NCBI GenBank assembly: GCA_920105625.2
Contig: OV050033.1
Coordinates: 109,515,700 to 109,579,699, forward strand
Direction of reading: 5' to 3'
Origin: Clusia tigrina
Taxonomy: Eukaryota > Arthropoda > Insecta > Diptera > Clusiidae
Length of the DNA: 64,000 nt
The notes under the pieces are model-generated. The model searched no databases. It saw only the letters and a program-made list of their open reading frames with translations, and was not told where the DNA came from. How positions within the stretch are numbered: the first letter of the stretch is position 1; each line of letters opens with the position of its first letter. Positions 38,265 to 51,779 of the stretch are shown in pieces. A program made the position numbers and the translations under genes.

Positions 38265-41200
38265 AAATGGCCCAAACTTCTATATGGTACGTCCTACACC
38301 TATCAAAGTTTGCAACATATAAGTGCTTGTAACTTTTTACTGGGGCGTCATAAAACTTTGAAATTTTGTAACAATAAATTACTCGAGCCTCTTGTCAATT
38401 TAAGCTATCGCTCAAAGCTATGCTACTACGGTTGAGTCCCAAATCAAACACTGATAAAACTTCAAATGGCCCTAACTTCTATGCGGTGCATCCTATACCT
38501 ATCAAAGTTTGCAACATACGAATGCTTGTAACTTTTTACTGGAGCGTCACAAAACCTTGAAATTTTGTAACAATAAAGTACTCAAGCCTCTTGTCAATTT
38601 AAGCTATCGCTCAAAGCTTTGCTACCCTTGAGTCCCAAATCAAACACTAATAAAACTTCAAATGGCCCTAACTTCTATACGGTACGTCCTACACCTATCA
38701 ATGTTTGCAACATACAATTGCTTGAAACTTTTTACTGGAGCGTCATTAAACCTTGAAATTTTGTAACAATAAAGTACTCGAGACTCTTGTCAATTTAAGC
38801 TATCGCTCAAAGCTATGCTACCCTTAAGTCCCAAATAAAACACTGATAAATCTTCAAATGGCCCTAGTTTCTATACGGTACGTCCTACACCTATCAAACT
38901 TAGCAACATACAAATGCTTGTAGCTTTTTACTGGAGCGTCATAAAACCTTGAAATTTTGTAACAATAAAGTACTCGAGCCTCTTGCCAATTTAAGCTATC
39001 GCTCATAGCTATGATACCCTCGAGTCCCAAATCAAACACTGATAAAACTTCAAATGGCCCTAACTTTTATACGCTACGTCCTACACCTATCAAAGTTTCC
39101 AACATACGAATGCTAGTAACTTTCTACTGGAGCGTCATAAAATCTTGAAATTTTGTAACAATAAAATACTTGAGCCTCTTGTCAATTTAAGCTATCGCTC
39201 AAAGCTATGCTACCCTTGAGTCCCAAATCAAACACTGATAAAACTTCAAATGGCCCAAACTTCTATATGGTACGTCCTACACCTATCAATGTTTGCAACA
39301 TACAATTGCTTGAAACTTTTTACTGGAGCGTCATAAAACCTTGAAATTTTGTAACAATAAAGTACTCGAGACTCTTGTCAATTTAAGCTATCGCTCAAAG
39401 CTATGCTACCCTTAAGTCCCAAATCAAACACTGATAAAATTTCAAATGGCCCTAACTTCTATACGGTACGTCCTACACCTATCAAAGTTTGGAACATACA
39501 AATGCTTGTAACTTTTTACTGGAGCGTCATAACACCTTGAAATTTTGTAACAATAAAGTGCTCGAGCCTCTTGTCAATTTAAGCTATCGCTCAAAGCTAT
39601 GCTACCCTTGAGTCCCAAATCAAACACTGATATATCTTCAAATGGCCCTAACTTCTATACGGTACGTCCTACACCCATCAAACTTAGCAACATACAAATG
39701 CTTGTAACTTTTTACTGGAGCGTCATAAAACCTTGAAATTTTGTAACAATAAAGTACTCGAGCCTCTTGTCAATTTAAGCTATCGCTCAAAGCTATGTTA
39801 CCCTTGAGTCCCAAATCCAACACTGATAAGACTTCAAATGGCCCTAATTTATATACGGTGCATCCTATACCTATCAAAGTTTACAACATACAAATGCTTG
39901 TAACTTTTTACTGGAGCGTCATAAAACCTTGAAATTTTGTAACAATAAAGTACTCGAGCCTCTTGTCAATTTAAGCTATCGCTCAAAGCTATGCTACCCT
40001 CGAGTCCCAAATCAAACACTGAAAAAACTTCAAATGGCCCTAACTTCTATACGCTACGTCGTACACCTATCAAAGTTTGCAACATACAAATGCTAGTAAC
40101 TTTTTACTGGAGCGTCATAAAATCTTGAAATTATGTAACAATAAAGTACTCGAGCCTCTTGTCAATTTAAGCAATCGCTCAAAGCTATACTACCCTTGAG
40201 TCCCAAATAAAACATTGATAAAACTTCAAATGGCCCTAATTTCTATACGGTGCATCCTATACCTATCAAAATTTGCAACATACAAATGCTTGTAACTTTT
40301 TACTGGAGTGTCATAAAACCTTGAAATTTTGTAACAATAAAGTACTCGAGACTCTTGTCAATTTAAGCTATCGCTCAAAGCAATGCTACCCTTGAGTCCC
40401 AAATCAAACACTGATGAATCTTCAAATGGTCCTAACTTCTATTCGGTACGTCCTACACCTATCAAACTTAGCAACATACAAATGCTTGTAACTTTTTACT
40501 GGAGCGTCATAAAACCTTGAAATTTTGTAACAATAAATTACTTGAGCCTCTTGTCAATTTAAGCTATCGCTCAAAGCTATGCTACCCTTGAGTCCCAAAT
40601 CAAACACTGATAAAACTTCAAATGGCCCAAACTTCTATATGGTACGTCCTACACCTATCAAAGTTTGCAACATATAAGTGCTTGTAACTTTTTACTGGGG
40701 CGTCATAAAACTTTGAAATTTTGTAACAATAAATTACTCGAGCCTCTTGTCAATTTAAGCTATCGCTCAAAGCTATGCTACTACGGTTGAGTCCCAAATC
40801 AAACACTGATAAAACTTCAAATGGCCCTAACTTCTATGCGGTGCATCCTATACCTATCAAAGTTTGCAACATACGAATGCTTGTAACTTTTTACTGGAGC
40901 GTCACAAAACCTTGAAATTTTGTAACAATAAAGTACTCAAGCCTCTTGTCAATTTAAGCTATCGCTCAAAGCTTTGCTACCCTTGAGTCCCAAATCAAAC
41001 ACTAATAAAACTTCAAATGGCCCTAACTTCTATACGGTACGTCCTACACCTATCAATGTTTGCAACATACAATTGCTTGAAACTTTTTACTGGAGCGTCA
41101 TTAAACCTTGAAATTTTGTAACAATAAAGTACTCGAGACTCTTGTCAATTTAAGCTATCGCTCAAAGCTATGCTACCCTTAAGTCCCAAATCAAACACTG

Positions 41201-44200
41201 ATAAATCTTCAAATGGCCCTAGTTTCTATACGGTACGTCCTACACCTATCAAACTTAGCAACATACAAATGCTTGTAGCTTTTTACTGGAGCGTCATAAA
41301 ACCTTGAAATTTTGTAACAATAAAGTACTCGAGCCTCTTGCCAATTTAAGCTATCGCTCATAGCTATGCTACCCTCGAGTCCCAAATCAAACACTGATAA
41401 AACTTCAAATGGCCCTAACTTTTATACGCTACGTCCTACACCTATCAAAGTTTGCAACATACGAATGCTAGTAACTTTCTACTGGAGCGTCATAAAATCT
41501 TGAAATTTTGTAACAATAAAATACTTGAGCCTCTTGTCAATTTAAGCTATCGCTCAAAGCTATGCTACCCTTGAGTCCCAAATCAAACACTGATAAAACT
41601 TCAAATGGCCCAAACTTCTATATGGTACGTCCTACACCTATCAATGTTTGCAACATACAATTGCTTGAAACTTTTTACTGGAGCGTCATAAAACCTTGAA
41701 ATTTTGTAACAATAAAGTACTCGAGACTCTTGTCAATTTAAGCTATCGCTCAAAGCTATGCTACCCTTAAGTCCCAAATCAAACACTGATAAAATTTCAA
41801 ATGGCCCTAACTTCTATACGGTACGTCCTACACCTATCAAAGTTTGGAACATACAAATGCTTGTAACTTTTTACTGGAGCGTCATAACACCTTGAAATTT
41901 TGTAACAATAAAGTGCTCGAGCCTCTTGTCAATTTAAGCTATCGCTCAAAGCTATGCTACCCTTGAGTCCCAAATCAAACACTGATATATCTTCAAATGG
42001 CCCTAACTTCTATACGGTACGTCCTACACCTATCAAACTTAGCAACATACAAATGCTTGTAACTTTTTACTGGAGCGTCATAAAACCTTGAAATTTTGTA
42101 ACAATAAAGTACTCGAGCCTCTTGTCAATTTAAGCTATCGCTCAAAGCTATGTTACCCTTGAGTCCCAAATCCAACACTGATAAGACTTCAAATGGCCCT
42201 AATTTATATACGGTGCATCCTATACCTATCAAAGTTTACAACATACAAATGCTTGTAACTTTTTACTGGAGCGTCATAAAACCTTGAAATTTTGTAACAA
42301 TAAAGTACTCGAGCCTCTTGTCAATTTAAGCTATCGCTCAAAGCTATGCTACCCTCGAGTCCCAAATCAAACACTGAAAAAACTTCAAATGGCCCTAACT
42401 TCTATACGCTACGTCGTACACCTATCAAAGTTTGCAACATACAAATGCTAGTAACTTTTTACTGGAGCGTCATAAAATCTTGAAATTATGTAACAATAAA
42501 GTACTCGAGCCTCTTGTCAATTTAAGCAATCGCTCAAAGCTATACTACCCTTGAGTCCCAAATAAAACATTGATAAAACTTCAAATGGCCCTAATTTCTA
42601 TACGGTGCATCCTATACCTATCAAAATTTGCAACATACAAATGCTTGTAACTTTTTACTGGAGTGTCATAAAACCTTGAAATTTTGTAACAATAAAGTAC
42701 TCGAGACTCTTGTCACTTTAAGCTATCGCTCAAAGCAATGCTACCCTTGAGTCCCAAATCAAACACTGATGAATCTTCAAATGGTCCTAACTTCTATTCG
42801 GTACGTCCTACACCTATCAAACTTAGCAACATACAAATGCTTGTAACTTTTTACTGGAGCGTCATAAAACCTTGAAATTTTGTAACAATAAATTACTTGA
42901 GCCTCTTGTCAATTTAAGCTATCGCTCAAAGCTATGCTACCCTTGAGTCCCAAATCAAACACTGATAAAACTTCAAATGGCCCAAACTTCTATATGGTAC
43001 GTCCTACACCTATCAAAGTTTGCAACATATAAGTGCTTGTAACTTTTTACTGGGGCGTCATAAAACTTTGAAATTTTGTAACAATAAATTACTCGAGCCT
43101 CTTGTCAATTTAAGCTATCGCTCAAAGCTATGCTACTACGGTTGAGTCCCAAATCAAACACTGATAAAACTTCAAATGGCCCTAACTTCTATACGGTGCA
43201 TCCTATACCTATCAAAGTTTGCAACATACGAATGCTTGTAACTTTTTACTGGAGCGTCACAAAACCTTGAAATTTTGTAACAATAAAGTACTCAAGCCTC
43301 TTGTCAATTTAAGCTATCGCTCAAAGCTTTGCTACCCTTGAGTCCCAAATCAAACACTGATAAAACTTCAAATGGCCTTCTATACGGTACGTCCTACACC
43401 TATCAATGTTTGCAACATACAATTGCTTGAAACTTTTTACTGGAGCGTCATAAAACCTTGAAATTTTGTAACAATAGAGTACTCGAGACTCTTGTCAATT
43501 TAAGCTATCGCTCAAAGCTATGCTACCCTTAAGTCCCAAATCAAACACTGATAAATCTTCAAATGGCCCTAGTTTCTATACGGTACGTCCTACACCTATC
43601 AAACTTAGCAACATACAAATGCTTGTAGCTTTTTACTGGAGCGTCATAAAACCTTGAAATTTTGTAACAATAAAGTACTCGAGCCTCTTGCCAATTTAAG
43701 CTATCGCTCATAGCTATGCTACCCTCGAGTCCCAAATCAAACACTGATAAAACTTCAAATGGCCCTAACTTTTATAGGCTACGTCCTACACCTATCAAAG
43801 TTTGCAACATACGAATGCTAGTAACTTTTTACTGGAGCGTCATAAAATCTTGAAATTTTGTAACAATAAAATACTTGAGCCTCTTGTCAATTTAAGCTAT
43901 CGCTCAAAGCTATGCTACCCTTGAGTCCCAAATCAAACACTGATAAAACTTCAAATGGCCCAAACTTCTATATGGTACGTCCTACACCTATCAATGTTTG
44001 CAACATACAATTGCTTGCAACTTTTTACTGGAGCGTCATAAAACCTTGAAATTTTGTAACAATAAAGTACTCGAGACTCTTGTCAATTTAAGCTATCGCT
44101 CAAAGCTATGCTACCCTTAAGTCCCAAATCAAACACTGATAAAATTTCAAATGGCCCTAACTTCTATACGGTACGTCCTACACCTATCAAAGTTTGGAAC

Positions 44201-44350
44201 ATACAAATGCTTGTAACTTTTTACTAGAGCGTCATAACACCTTGAAATTTTGTAACAATAAAGTACTCGAGCCTCTTGTCAATTTAAGCTATCGCTCAAA
44301 GCTATGTTACCCTTGAGTCCCAAATCCAACACTGATAAGACTTCAAATGG
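38265..44350 (+). repeat. 12-monomer HOR type 1, 2,355 bp, last three units
   Basis: Units start at 38,265, 40,620 and 42,975, exactly 2,355 bp apart. The third unit has a 5-bp deletion near 43,377 (ATGGCCTTCTATAC) and ends near 44,350, where a monomer begins as the ATTTATATACG type and continues as the CGCTACGTCGTACACC type. This hybrid is a likely exchange junction. The monomer order is the same as at 31,531-35,984. Confidence 0.9.
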
Positions 44351-45840
44351 CCCTAATTTATATACGCTACGTCGTACACCTACCAAAGTTTGCAACATAC
44401 GAATGCTAGTAACTTTTTACTGGAGCGTCATAAAATCTTGAAATTTTGTAACAATAAAGTACTCGAGCCTCTTGTCAATTTAAGCTATCGCTCAAAGCTA
44501 TGCTACCCTTGAGTCCCAAATCAAACACTGATAAAACTTCAAATGGCCCAAACTTCTATATGGTACGTCCTACACCTATCAATGTTTGCAACATACAATT
44601 GCTTGAAACTTTTTACTGGAGCGTCATAAAACCTTGAAATTTTGTAACAATAAAGTACTCGAGACTCTTGTCAATTTAAGCTATCGCTCAAAGCTATGCT
44701 ACCCTTAAGTCCCAAATCAAACACTGATAAAATTTCAAATGGCCCTAACTTCTATACGGTACGTCCTACACCTATCAAAGTTTGCAACATACAAATGCTT
44801 GTAACTTTTTACTGGAGCGTCATAAAACCTTGAAATTTTGTAACAATAAAGTACTCGAGCCTCTTGTCAATTTAAGCTATCGCTCAAAGCTATGCTACCC
44901 TCGAGTCCCAAATCAAACACTGAAAAAACTTCAAATGGCCCTAACTTCTATACGCTACGTCGTACACCTATCAAAGTTTGCAACATACAAATGCTAGTAA
45001 CTTTTTACTGGAGCGTCATAAAATCTTGAAATTATGTAACAATAAAGTACTCGAGCCTCTTGTCAATTTAAGCAATCGCTCAAAGCTATACTACCCTTGA
45101 GTCCCAAATAAAACATTGATAAAACTTCAAATGGCCCTAATTTCTATACTGTGCATCCTATACCTATCAAAATTTGCAACATACAAATGCTTGTAACTTT
45201 TTACTGGAGTGTCATAAAACCTTGAAATTTTGTAACAATAAAGTACTCGAGACTCTTGTCAATTTAAGCTATCGCTCAAAGCAATGCTACCCTTGAGTCC
45301 CAAATCAAACACTGATGAATCTTCAAATGGTCCTAACTTCTATTCGGTACGTCCTACACCTATCAAACTTCGCAACATACAAATGCTTGTAACTTTTTAC
45401 TGGAGCGTCATAAAACCTTGAAATTTTGTAACAATAAAGTACTCGAGCCTCTTGTCAATTTAAGCTATCGCTCAAAGCTATGCTACCCTTGAGTCCCAAA
45501 TCAAACACTGATAAAATTTCAAATGACCCTAACTTCTATACGGTACGTCCTACACCTATGAAAGTTTGCAACATACAAGTGCTTGTAACTTTTTACTGGA
45601 GCGTCATAAAACCTTGAAATTTTGTAACAATAAAGTACTCGAGCCTCTTGACAATTTAAGCTATCGCTCAAAGCTATGCTACCCTTGAGTCCCAAATCAA
45701 ACACTGATAAAACTTCAAATGGCCCTAATTTCTATATGGTGCATCCTATACCTATCAAAGTTTGCAACATACAAATGCTTGTAACTTTTTACGGGAGTGT
45801 CATAAAACCTTGAAATTTTGTAACAATAAAGTACTCGAGC
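44351..45840 (+). repeat. Transition between the two 12-monomer HORs
   Basis: About seven and a half monomers. The first part keeps type 1 monomers in altered order. 45,519 to about 45,840 matches 36,297-36,618 (offset 9,222), the TTTCAAATGACCC monomer followed by the TTACGGGAG monomer; the match runs on to about 45,900, into the next HOR. Small private changes are CTATGAAAG near 45,560 and AACTTCGCAAC near 45,367. Confidence 0.75.
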
Positions 45841-48800
45841 CACTTGCCAATTTAAGCTATCGCTCAAAGCTATGCTACCCTTGAGTCCCAAATCAAACAC
45901 TGAAAAAACTTCAAATGGCCCTAACTTCTATACGCTACGTCGTACACCTATCAAAGTTTGCAACATACAAATGCTAGTAACTTTTTACTGGAGCGTCATA
46001 AAATCTTGAAATTATGTAACAATAAAGTACTCGAGCCTCTTGTCAATTTAAGCAATCGCTCAAAGCTATACTACCCTTGAGTCCCAAATAAAACATTGAT
46101 AAAACTTCAAATGGCCCTAATTTCTATACGGTGCATCCTATACCTATCAAAATTTGCAACATACAAATGCTTGTAACATTTTACTGGAGTGTCATAAAAC
46201 CTTGAAATTTTGTAACAATAAAGTACTCGAGACTCTTGTCAATTTAAGCTATCGCTCAAAGCAATGCTACCCTTGAGTCCCAAATCAAACACTGATGAAT
46301 CTTCAAATGGTCCTAACTTCTATTCGGTACGTCCTACACCTATCAAACTTAGCAACATACAAATGCTTGTAACTTTTTACTGGAGCGTCATAAAACCTTG
46401 AAATTTTGTAACAATAAAGTACTCGAGCCTCTTGTCAATTTAAGCTATCGCTCAAAGCTATGCTACCCTTGAGTCCCAAATCAAACACTGATAAAATTTC
46501 AAATGACCCTAACTTCTATACGGTACGTCCTACACCTATCAAAGTTTGCAACATACACATGCTTGTAACTTTTTACTGGAGCGTCATAAAACCTTGAAAT
46601 TTTGTAACAATAAAGTATTCGAGCCTCTTGTCAACTTAAGCTATCGCTCAAAGCTATGCTACCCTTGAGTCCCAAATCAAACACTGATAAAACTTCAAAT
46701 GGCCCTAACTTATATACGGTACTTCCTACACCTATCAAAGTTTGCAACATTCAAATGCTTGTAACTTTTTACTGGAGCGTCATAAAACCTTGAAATTTTG
46801 TAACAATAAAGTACTCGAGCCTCTTGTCAATTTAAGCTATCGTTCATAGCTATGCTACCCTCGAGTCCCAAATCAAACACTGATAAAACTTCAAATGGCC
46901 CTAACTTCTATACGCTACGTCCTACACCTATCAAAGTTTGCAACATACAAATGCTAGTAACTTTTTTCTGGAGCGTCATAAAATCTTGAAATTTTGTAAC
47001 AATAAAATACTTGAGCCTCTTGTCAATTTAAGCTATCGCTCAAAGCTATGCTACCCTTGAGTCCCAAATCAAACACTGATAAAACTTCAAATGGCCCTCA
47101 CTTCTATATGGTACGTCCTACACCTATCAAAGTTTGCAACATATAACTGCTTGTAACTTTTTACTGGGGCGTCATAAAACCTTGAAATTTTGTAACAATA
47201 AAGTACTCGAGCCTCTTGTCAATTTAAGCTATCGCTCTAAGCTATGCTACTACCGTTGAGTCCCAAATCAAACCATGATAAAACTTCAAATGGCCCTAAC
47301 TTATATACGGTACGTCCTACACCTATCAGAGTTTGCAACGTACAAATGCTTGTAACTTTTTACTGTAGCGTCATAAAACCTTGAAATTTTGTAACAATAA
47401 AGTACTCGAGCCTCTTTTCAATTTAAGCTATCGCTCAAAGCTATGCTACCCTTGAGTCCCAAATCAAACACCGATATAACTTCAAATGGCACTAACTTCT
47501 ATACGGGGCATCCTATACCTATCAAAGTTTGCAACATACAAATGCTTGTAACTTTTTACTGGAGTGTCATAAAACCTTGAAATTTTGTAACAATAAAGTA
47601 CTCGAGCCTCTTGCCAATTTAAGCTATCGCTCATAGCTATGCTACCCTCGAGTCCCAAATCAAACACTGAAAAAACTTCAAATGGCCCTAACTTCTATAC
47701 GCTACGTCGTACACCTATCAAAGTTTGCAACATACAAATGCTAGTAACTTTTTACTGGAGCGTCATAAAATCTTGAAATTATGTAACAATAAAGTACTCG
47801 AGCCTCTTGTCAATTTAAGCAATCGCTCAAAGCTATACTACCCTTGAGTCCCAAATAAAACATTGATAAAACTTCAAATGGCCCTAATTTCTATACGGTG
47901 CATCCTATACCTATCAAAATTTGCAACATACAAATGCTTGTAACTTTTTACTGGAGTGTCATAAAACCTTGAAATTTTGTAACAATAAAGTACTCGAGAC
48001 TCTTGTCAATTTAAGCTATCGCTCAAAGCAATGCTACCCTTGAGTCCCAAATCAAACACTGATGAATCTTCAAATGGTCCTAACTTCTATTCGGTACGTC
48101 CTACACCTATCAAACTTAGCAACATACAAATGCTTGTAACTTTTTACTGGAGCGTCATAAAACCTTGAAATTTTGTAACAATAAAGTACTCGAGCCACTT
48201 GCCAATTTAAGCTATCGCTCAAAGCTATGCTACCCTTGAGTCCCAAATCAAACACTGAAAAAACTTCAAATGGCCCTAACTTCTATACGCTACGTCGTAC
48301 ACCTATCAAAGTTTGCAACATACAAATGCTAGTAACTTTTTACTGGAGCGTCATAAAATCTTGAAATTATGTAACAATAAAGTACTCGAGCCTCTTGTCA
48401 ATTTAAGCAATCGCTCAAAGCTATACTACCCTTGAGTCCCAAATAAAACATTGATAAAACTTCAAATGGCCCTAATTTCTATACGGTGCATCCTATACCT
48501 ATCAAAATTTGCAACATACAAATGCTTGTAACTTTTTACTGGAGTGTCATAAAACCTTGAAATTTTGTAACAATAAAGTACTCGAGACTCTTGTCAATTT
48601 AAGCTATCGCTCAAAGCAATGCTACCCTTGAGTCCCAAATCAAACACTGATGAATCTTCAAATGGTCCTAACTTCTATTCGGTACGTCCTACACCTATCA
48701 AACTTAGCAACATACAAATGCTTGTAACTTTTTACTGGAGCGTCATAAAACCTTGAAATTTTGTAACAATAAAGTACTCGAGCCTCTTGTCAATTTAAGC

Positions 48801-50022
48801 TATCGCTCAAAGCTATGCTACCCTTGAGTCCCAAATCAAACACTGATAAAATTTCAAATGACCCTAACTTCTATACGGTACGTCCTACACCTATCAAAGT
48901 TTGCAACATACACATGCTTGTAACTTTTTACTGGAGCGTCATAAAACCTTGAAATTTTGTAACAATAAAGTATTCGAGCCTCTTGTCAATTTAAGCTATC
49001 GCTCAAAGCTATGCTACCCTTGAGTCCCAAATCAAACACTGATAAAACTTCAAATGGCCCTAACTTATATACGGTACTTCCTACACCTATCAAAGTTTGC
49101 AACATTCAAATGCTTGTAACTTTTTACTGGAGCGTCATAAAACCTTGAAATTTTGTAACAATAAAGTACTCGAGCCTCTTGTCAATTTAAGCTATCGTTC
49201 ATAGCTATGCTACCCTCGAGTCCCAAATCAAACACTGATAAAACTTCAAATGGCCCTAACTTCTATACGCTACGTCCTACACCTATCAAAGTTTGCAACA
49301 TACAAATGCTAGTAACTTTTTTCTGGAGCGTCATAAAATCTTGAAATTTTGTAACAATAAAATACTTGAGCCTCTTGTCAATTTAAGCTATCGCTCAAAG
49401 CTATGCTACCCTTGAGTCCCAAATCAAACACTGATAAAACTTCAAATGGCCCTCACTTCTATATGGTACGTCCTACACCTATCAAAGTTTGCAACATATA
49501 ACTGCTTGTAACTTTTTACTGGGGCGTCATAAAACCTTGAAATTTTGTAACAATAAAGTACTCGAGCCTCTTGTCAATTTAAGCTATCGCTCTAAGCTAT
49601 GCTACTACCGTTGAGTCCCAAATCAAACAATGATAAAACTTCAAATGGCCCTAACTTATATACGGTACGTCCTACACCTATCAGAGTTTGCAACGTACAA
49701 ATGCTTGTAACTTTTTACTGTAGCGTCATAAAACCTTGAAATTTTGTAACAATAAAGTACTCGAGCCTCTTTTCAATTTAAGCTATCGCTCAAAGCTATG
49801 CTACCCTTGAGTCCCAAATCAAACACCGATATAACTTCAAATGGCACTAACTTCTATACGGGGCATCCTATACCTATCAAAGTTTGCAACATACAAATGC
49901 TTGTAACTTTTTACTGGAGTGTCATAAAACCTTGAAATTTTGTAACAATAAAGCACTCGAGCCTCTTGCCAATTTAAGCTATCGCTCATAGCTATGCTAC
50001 CCTCGAGTCCCAAATCAAACAC
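45841..50022 (+). repeat. 12-monomer HOR type 2, 2,355-bp period
   Basis: Unit one spans about 45,841-48,195. Unit two runs from 48,196 to about 50,022 and is incomplete. The marker TGAAAAAACTTC occurs at 45,901 and 48,256, and the ACGGGGCATCC monomer at about 47,504 and 49,859, both 2,355 bp apart. The period equals that of type 1, but the monomers and their order differ: type 2 contains the GTACTTCC, TTTTTTCTGG, GCTACTACCG and GTATCAGAG-like monomers known from the 1,179-bp HOR. Equal length therefore does not mean the same HOR. Confidence 0.86.
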
Positions 50023-51779
50023 TGATAAAACTTCAAATGGCCCTAACTTCTATACGCTACGTCCTACACCTATCAAAGTTTGCAACATACGAATGCTAGT
50101 AACTTTTTACTGGAGCGTCATAAAATCTTGAAATTTTGTAACAATAAAATACTTGAGCCTCTTGTCAATTTAAGCTATCGCTCAAAGCTATGCTACCCTT
50201 GAGTCCCAAATCAAACACTGATAAAACTTCAAATGGCCCAAACTTCTATATGGTACGTCCTACACCTATCAAAGTTTGCAACATATAAGTGCTTGTAACT
50301 TTTTACTGGGGCGTCATAAAACTTTGAAATTTTGTAACAATAAAGTACTCGAGACTCTTGTCAATTTAAGCTATCGCTCAAAGCTATGCTACCCTTAAGT
50401 CCCAAATCAAAAACTGATAAAATTTCAAATGGCCCTAAATTCTATACGGTACGTCCTACACCTATCAAAGTTTGGAACATACAAATGCTTGTAACTTTTT
50501 ACTGGAGCGTCATAACACCTTGAAATTTTGTAACAATAAAGTGCTCGAGCCTCTTGTCAATTTAAGCTATCGCTCAAAGCTATGCTACCCTTGAGTCCCA
50601 AATCAAACACTGATATATCTTCAAATGGCCCTAACTTCTATACGGTACGTCCTACACCTATCAAACTTAGCAACATACAAATGCTTGTAACTTTTTACTG
50701 GAGCGTCATAAAACCTTGAAATTTTGTAACAATAAAGTACTCGAGCCTCTTGTCAATTTAAGCTATCGCTCAAAGCTATGTTACCCTTGAGTCCCAAATC
50801 CAACACTGATAAGACTTCAAATGGCCCTAATTTTTATACGGTGCATCCTATACCTATCAAAGTTTGCAACATACAAATGCTTGTAACTTTTTACTGGAGC
50901 GTCATAAAACCTTGAAATTTTGTAACAATAAAGTACTCGAGCCTCTTGTCAATTTAAGCTATCGCTCAAAGCTATGCTACCCTCGAGTCCCAAATCAAAC
51001 ACTGAAAAAACTTCAAATGGCTCTAACTTCTATACGCTACGTCCTACACCTATCAAAGTTTGCAACATACGAATGCTAGTAACTTTTTACTGGAGCGTCA
51101 TAAAATCTTGAAATTTTGTAACAATAAAGTACTCGAGCCTCTTGTCAATTTAAGCAATCGCTCAAAGCTATACTACCCTTGAGTCCCAAATAAAACATTG
51201 ATAAAACTTCAAATGGCCCTAATTTCTATACGGTGCATCCTATACCTATCAAAATTTGCAACATACAAATGCTTGTAACTTTTTACTGGAGTGTCATAAA
51301 ACCTTGAAATTTTGTAACAATAAAGTACTCGAGACTCTTGTCAATTTAAGCTATCGCTCAAAGCAATGCTACCCTTGAGTCCCAAATCAAACACTGATGA
51401 ATCTTCAAATGGTCCTAACTTCTATTCGGTACGTCCTACACCTATCAAACTTAGCAACATACAAATGCTTGTAACTTTTTACTGGAGCGTCATAAAACCT
51501 TGAAATTTTGTAACAATAAAGTACTCGAGCCTCTTGTCAATTTAAGCTATCGCTCAAAGCTATGCTACCCTTGAGTCCCAAATCAAACACTGATAAAATT
51601 TCAAATGACCCTAACTTCTATACGGTACGTCCTACACCTATCAAAGTTTGCAACATACAAGTGCTTGTAACTTTTTACTGGAGCGTCATAAAACCTTGAA
51701 ATTTTGTAACAATAAAGTACTCGAGCTTCTTGACAATTTAAGCTATCGCTCAAAGCTATGCTACCCTTGAGTCCCAAAT
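50023..51779 (+). repeat. Recombined segment between HOR families
   Basis: Near 50,340 a monomer that elsewhere continues as ACAATAAATTACTCGAG instead continues as ACAATAAAGTACTCGAGACTC, followed by the CTTAAGTCCC type. The order then resembles 41,760-42,890 of type 1, including ATAACACC, TGATATATC and GATAAGACTTC monomers. Around 51,601-51,780 it carries the ATGACCC monomer again. The arrangement is consistent with an unequal exchange that removed several monomers. Confidence 0.75.
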
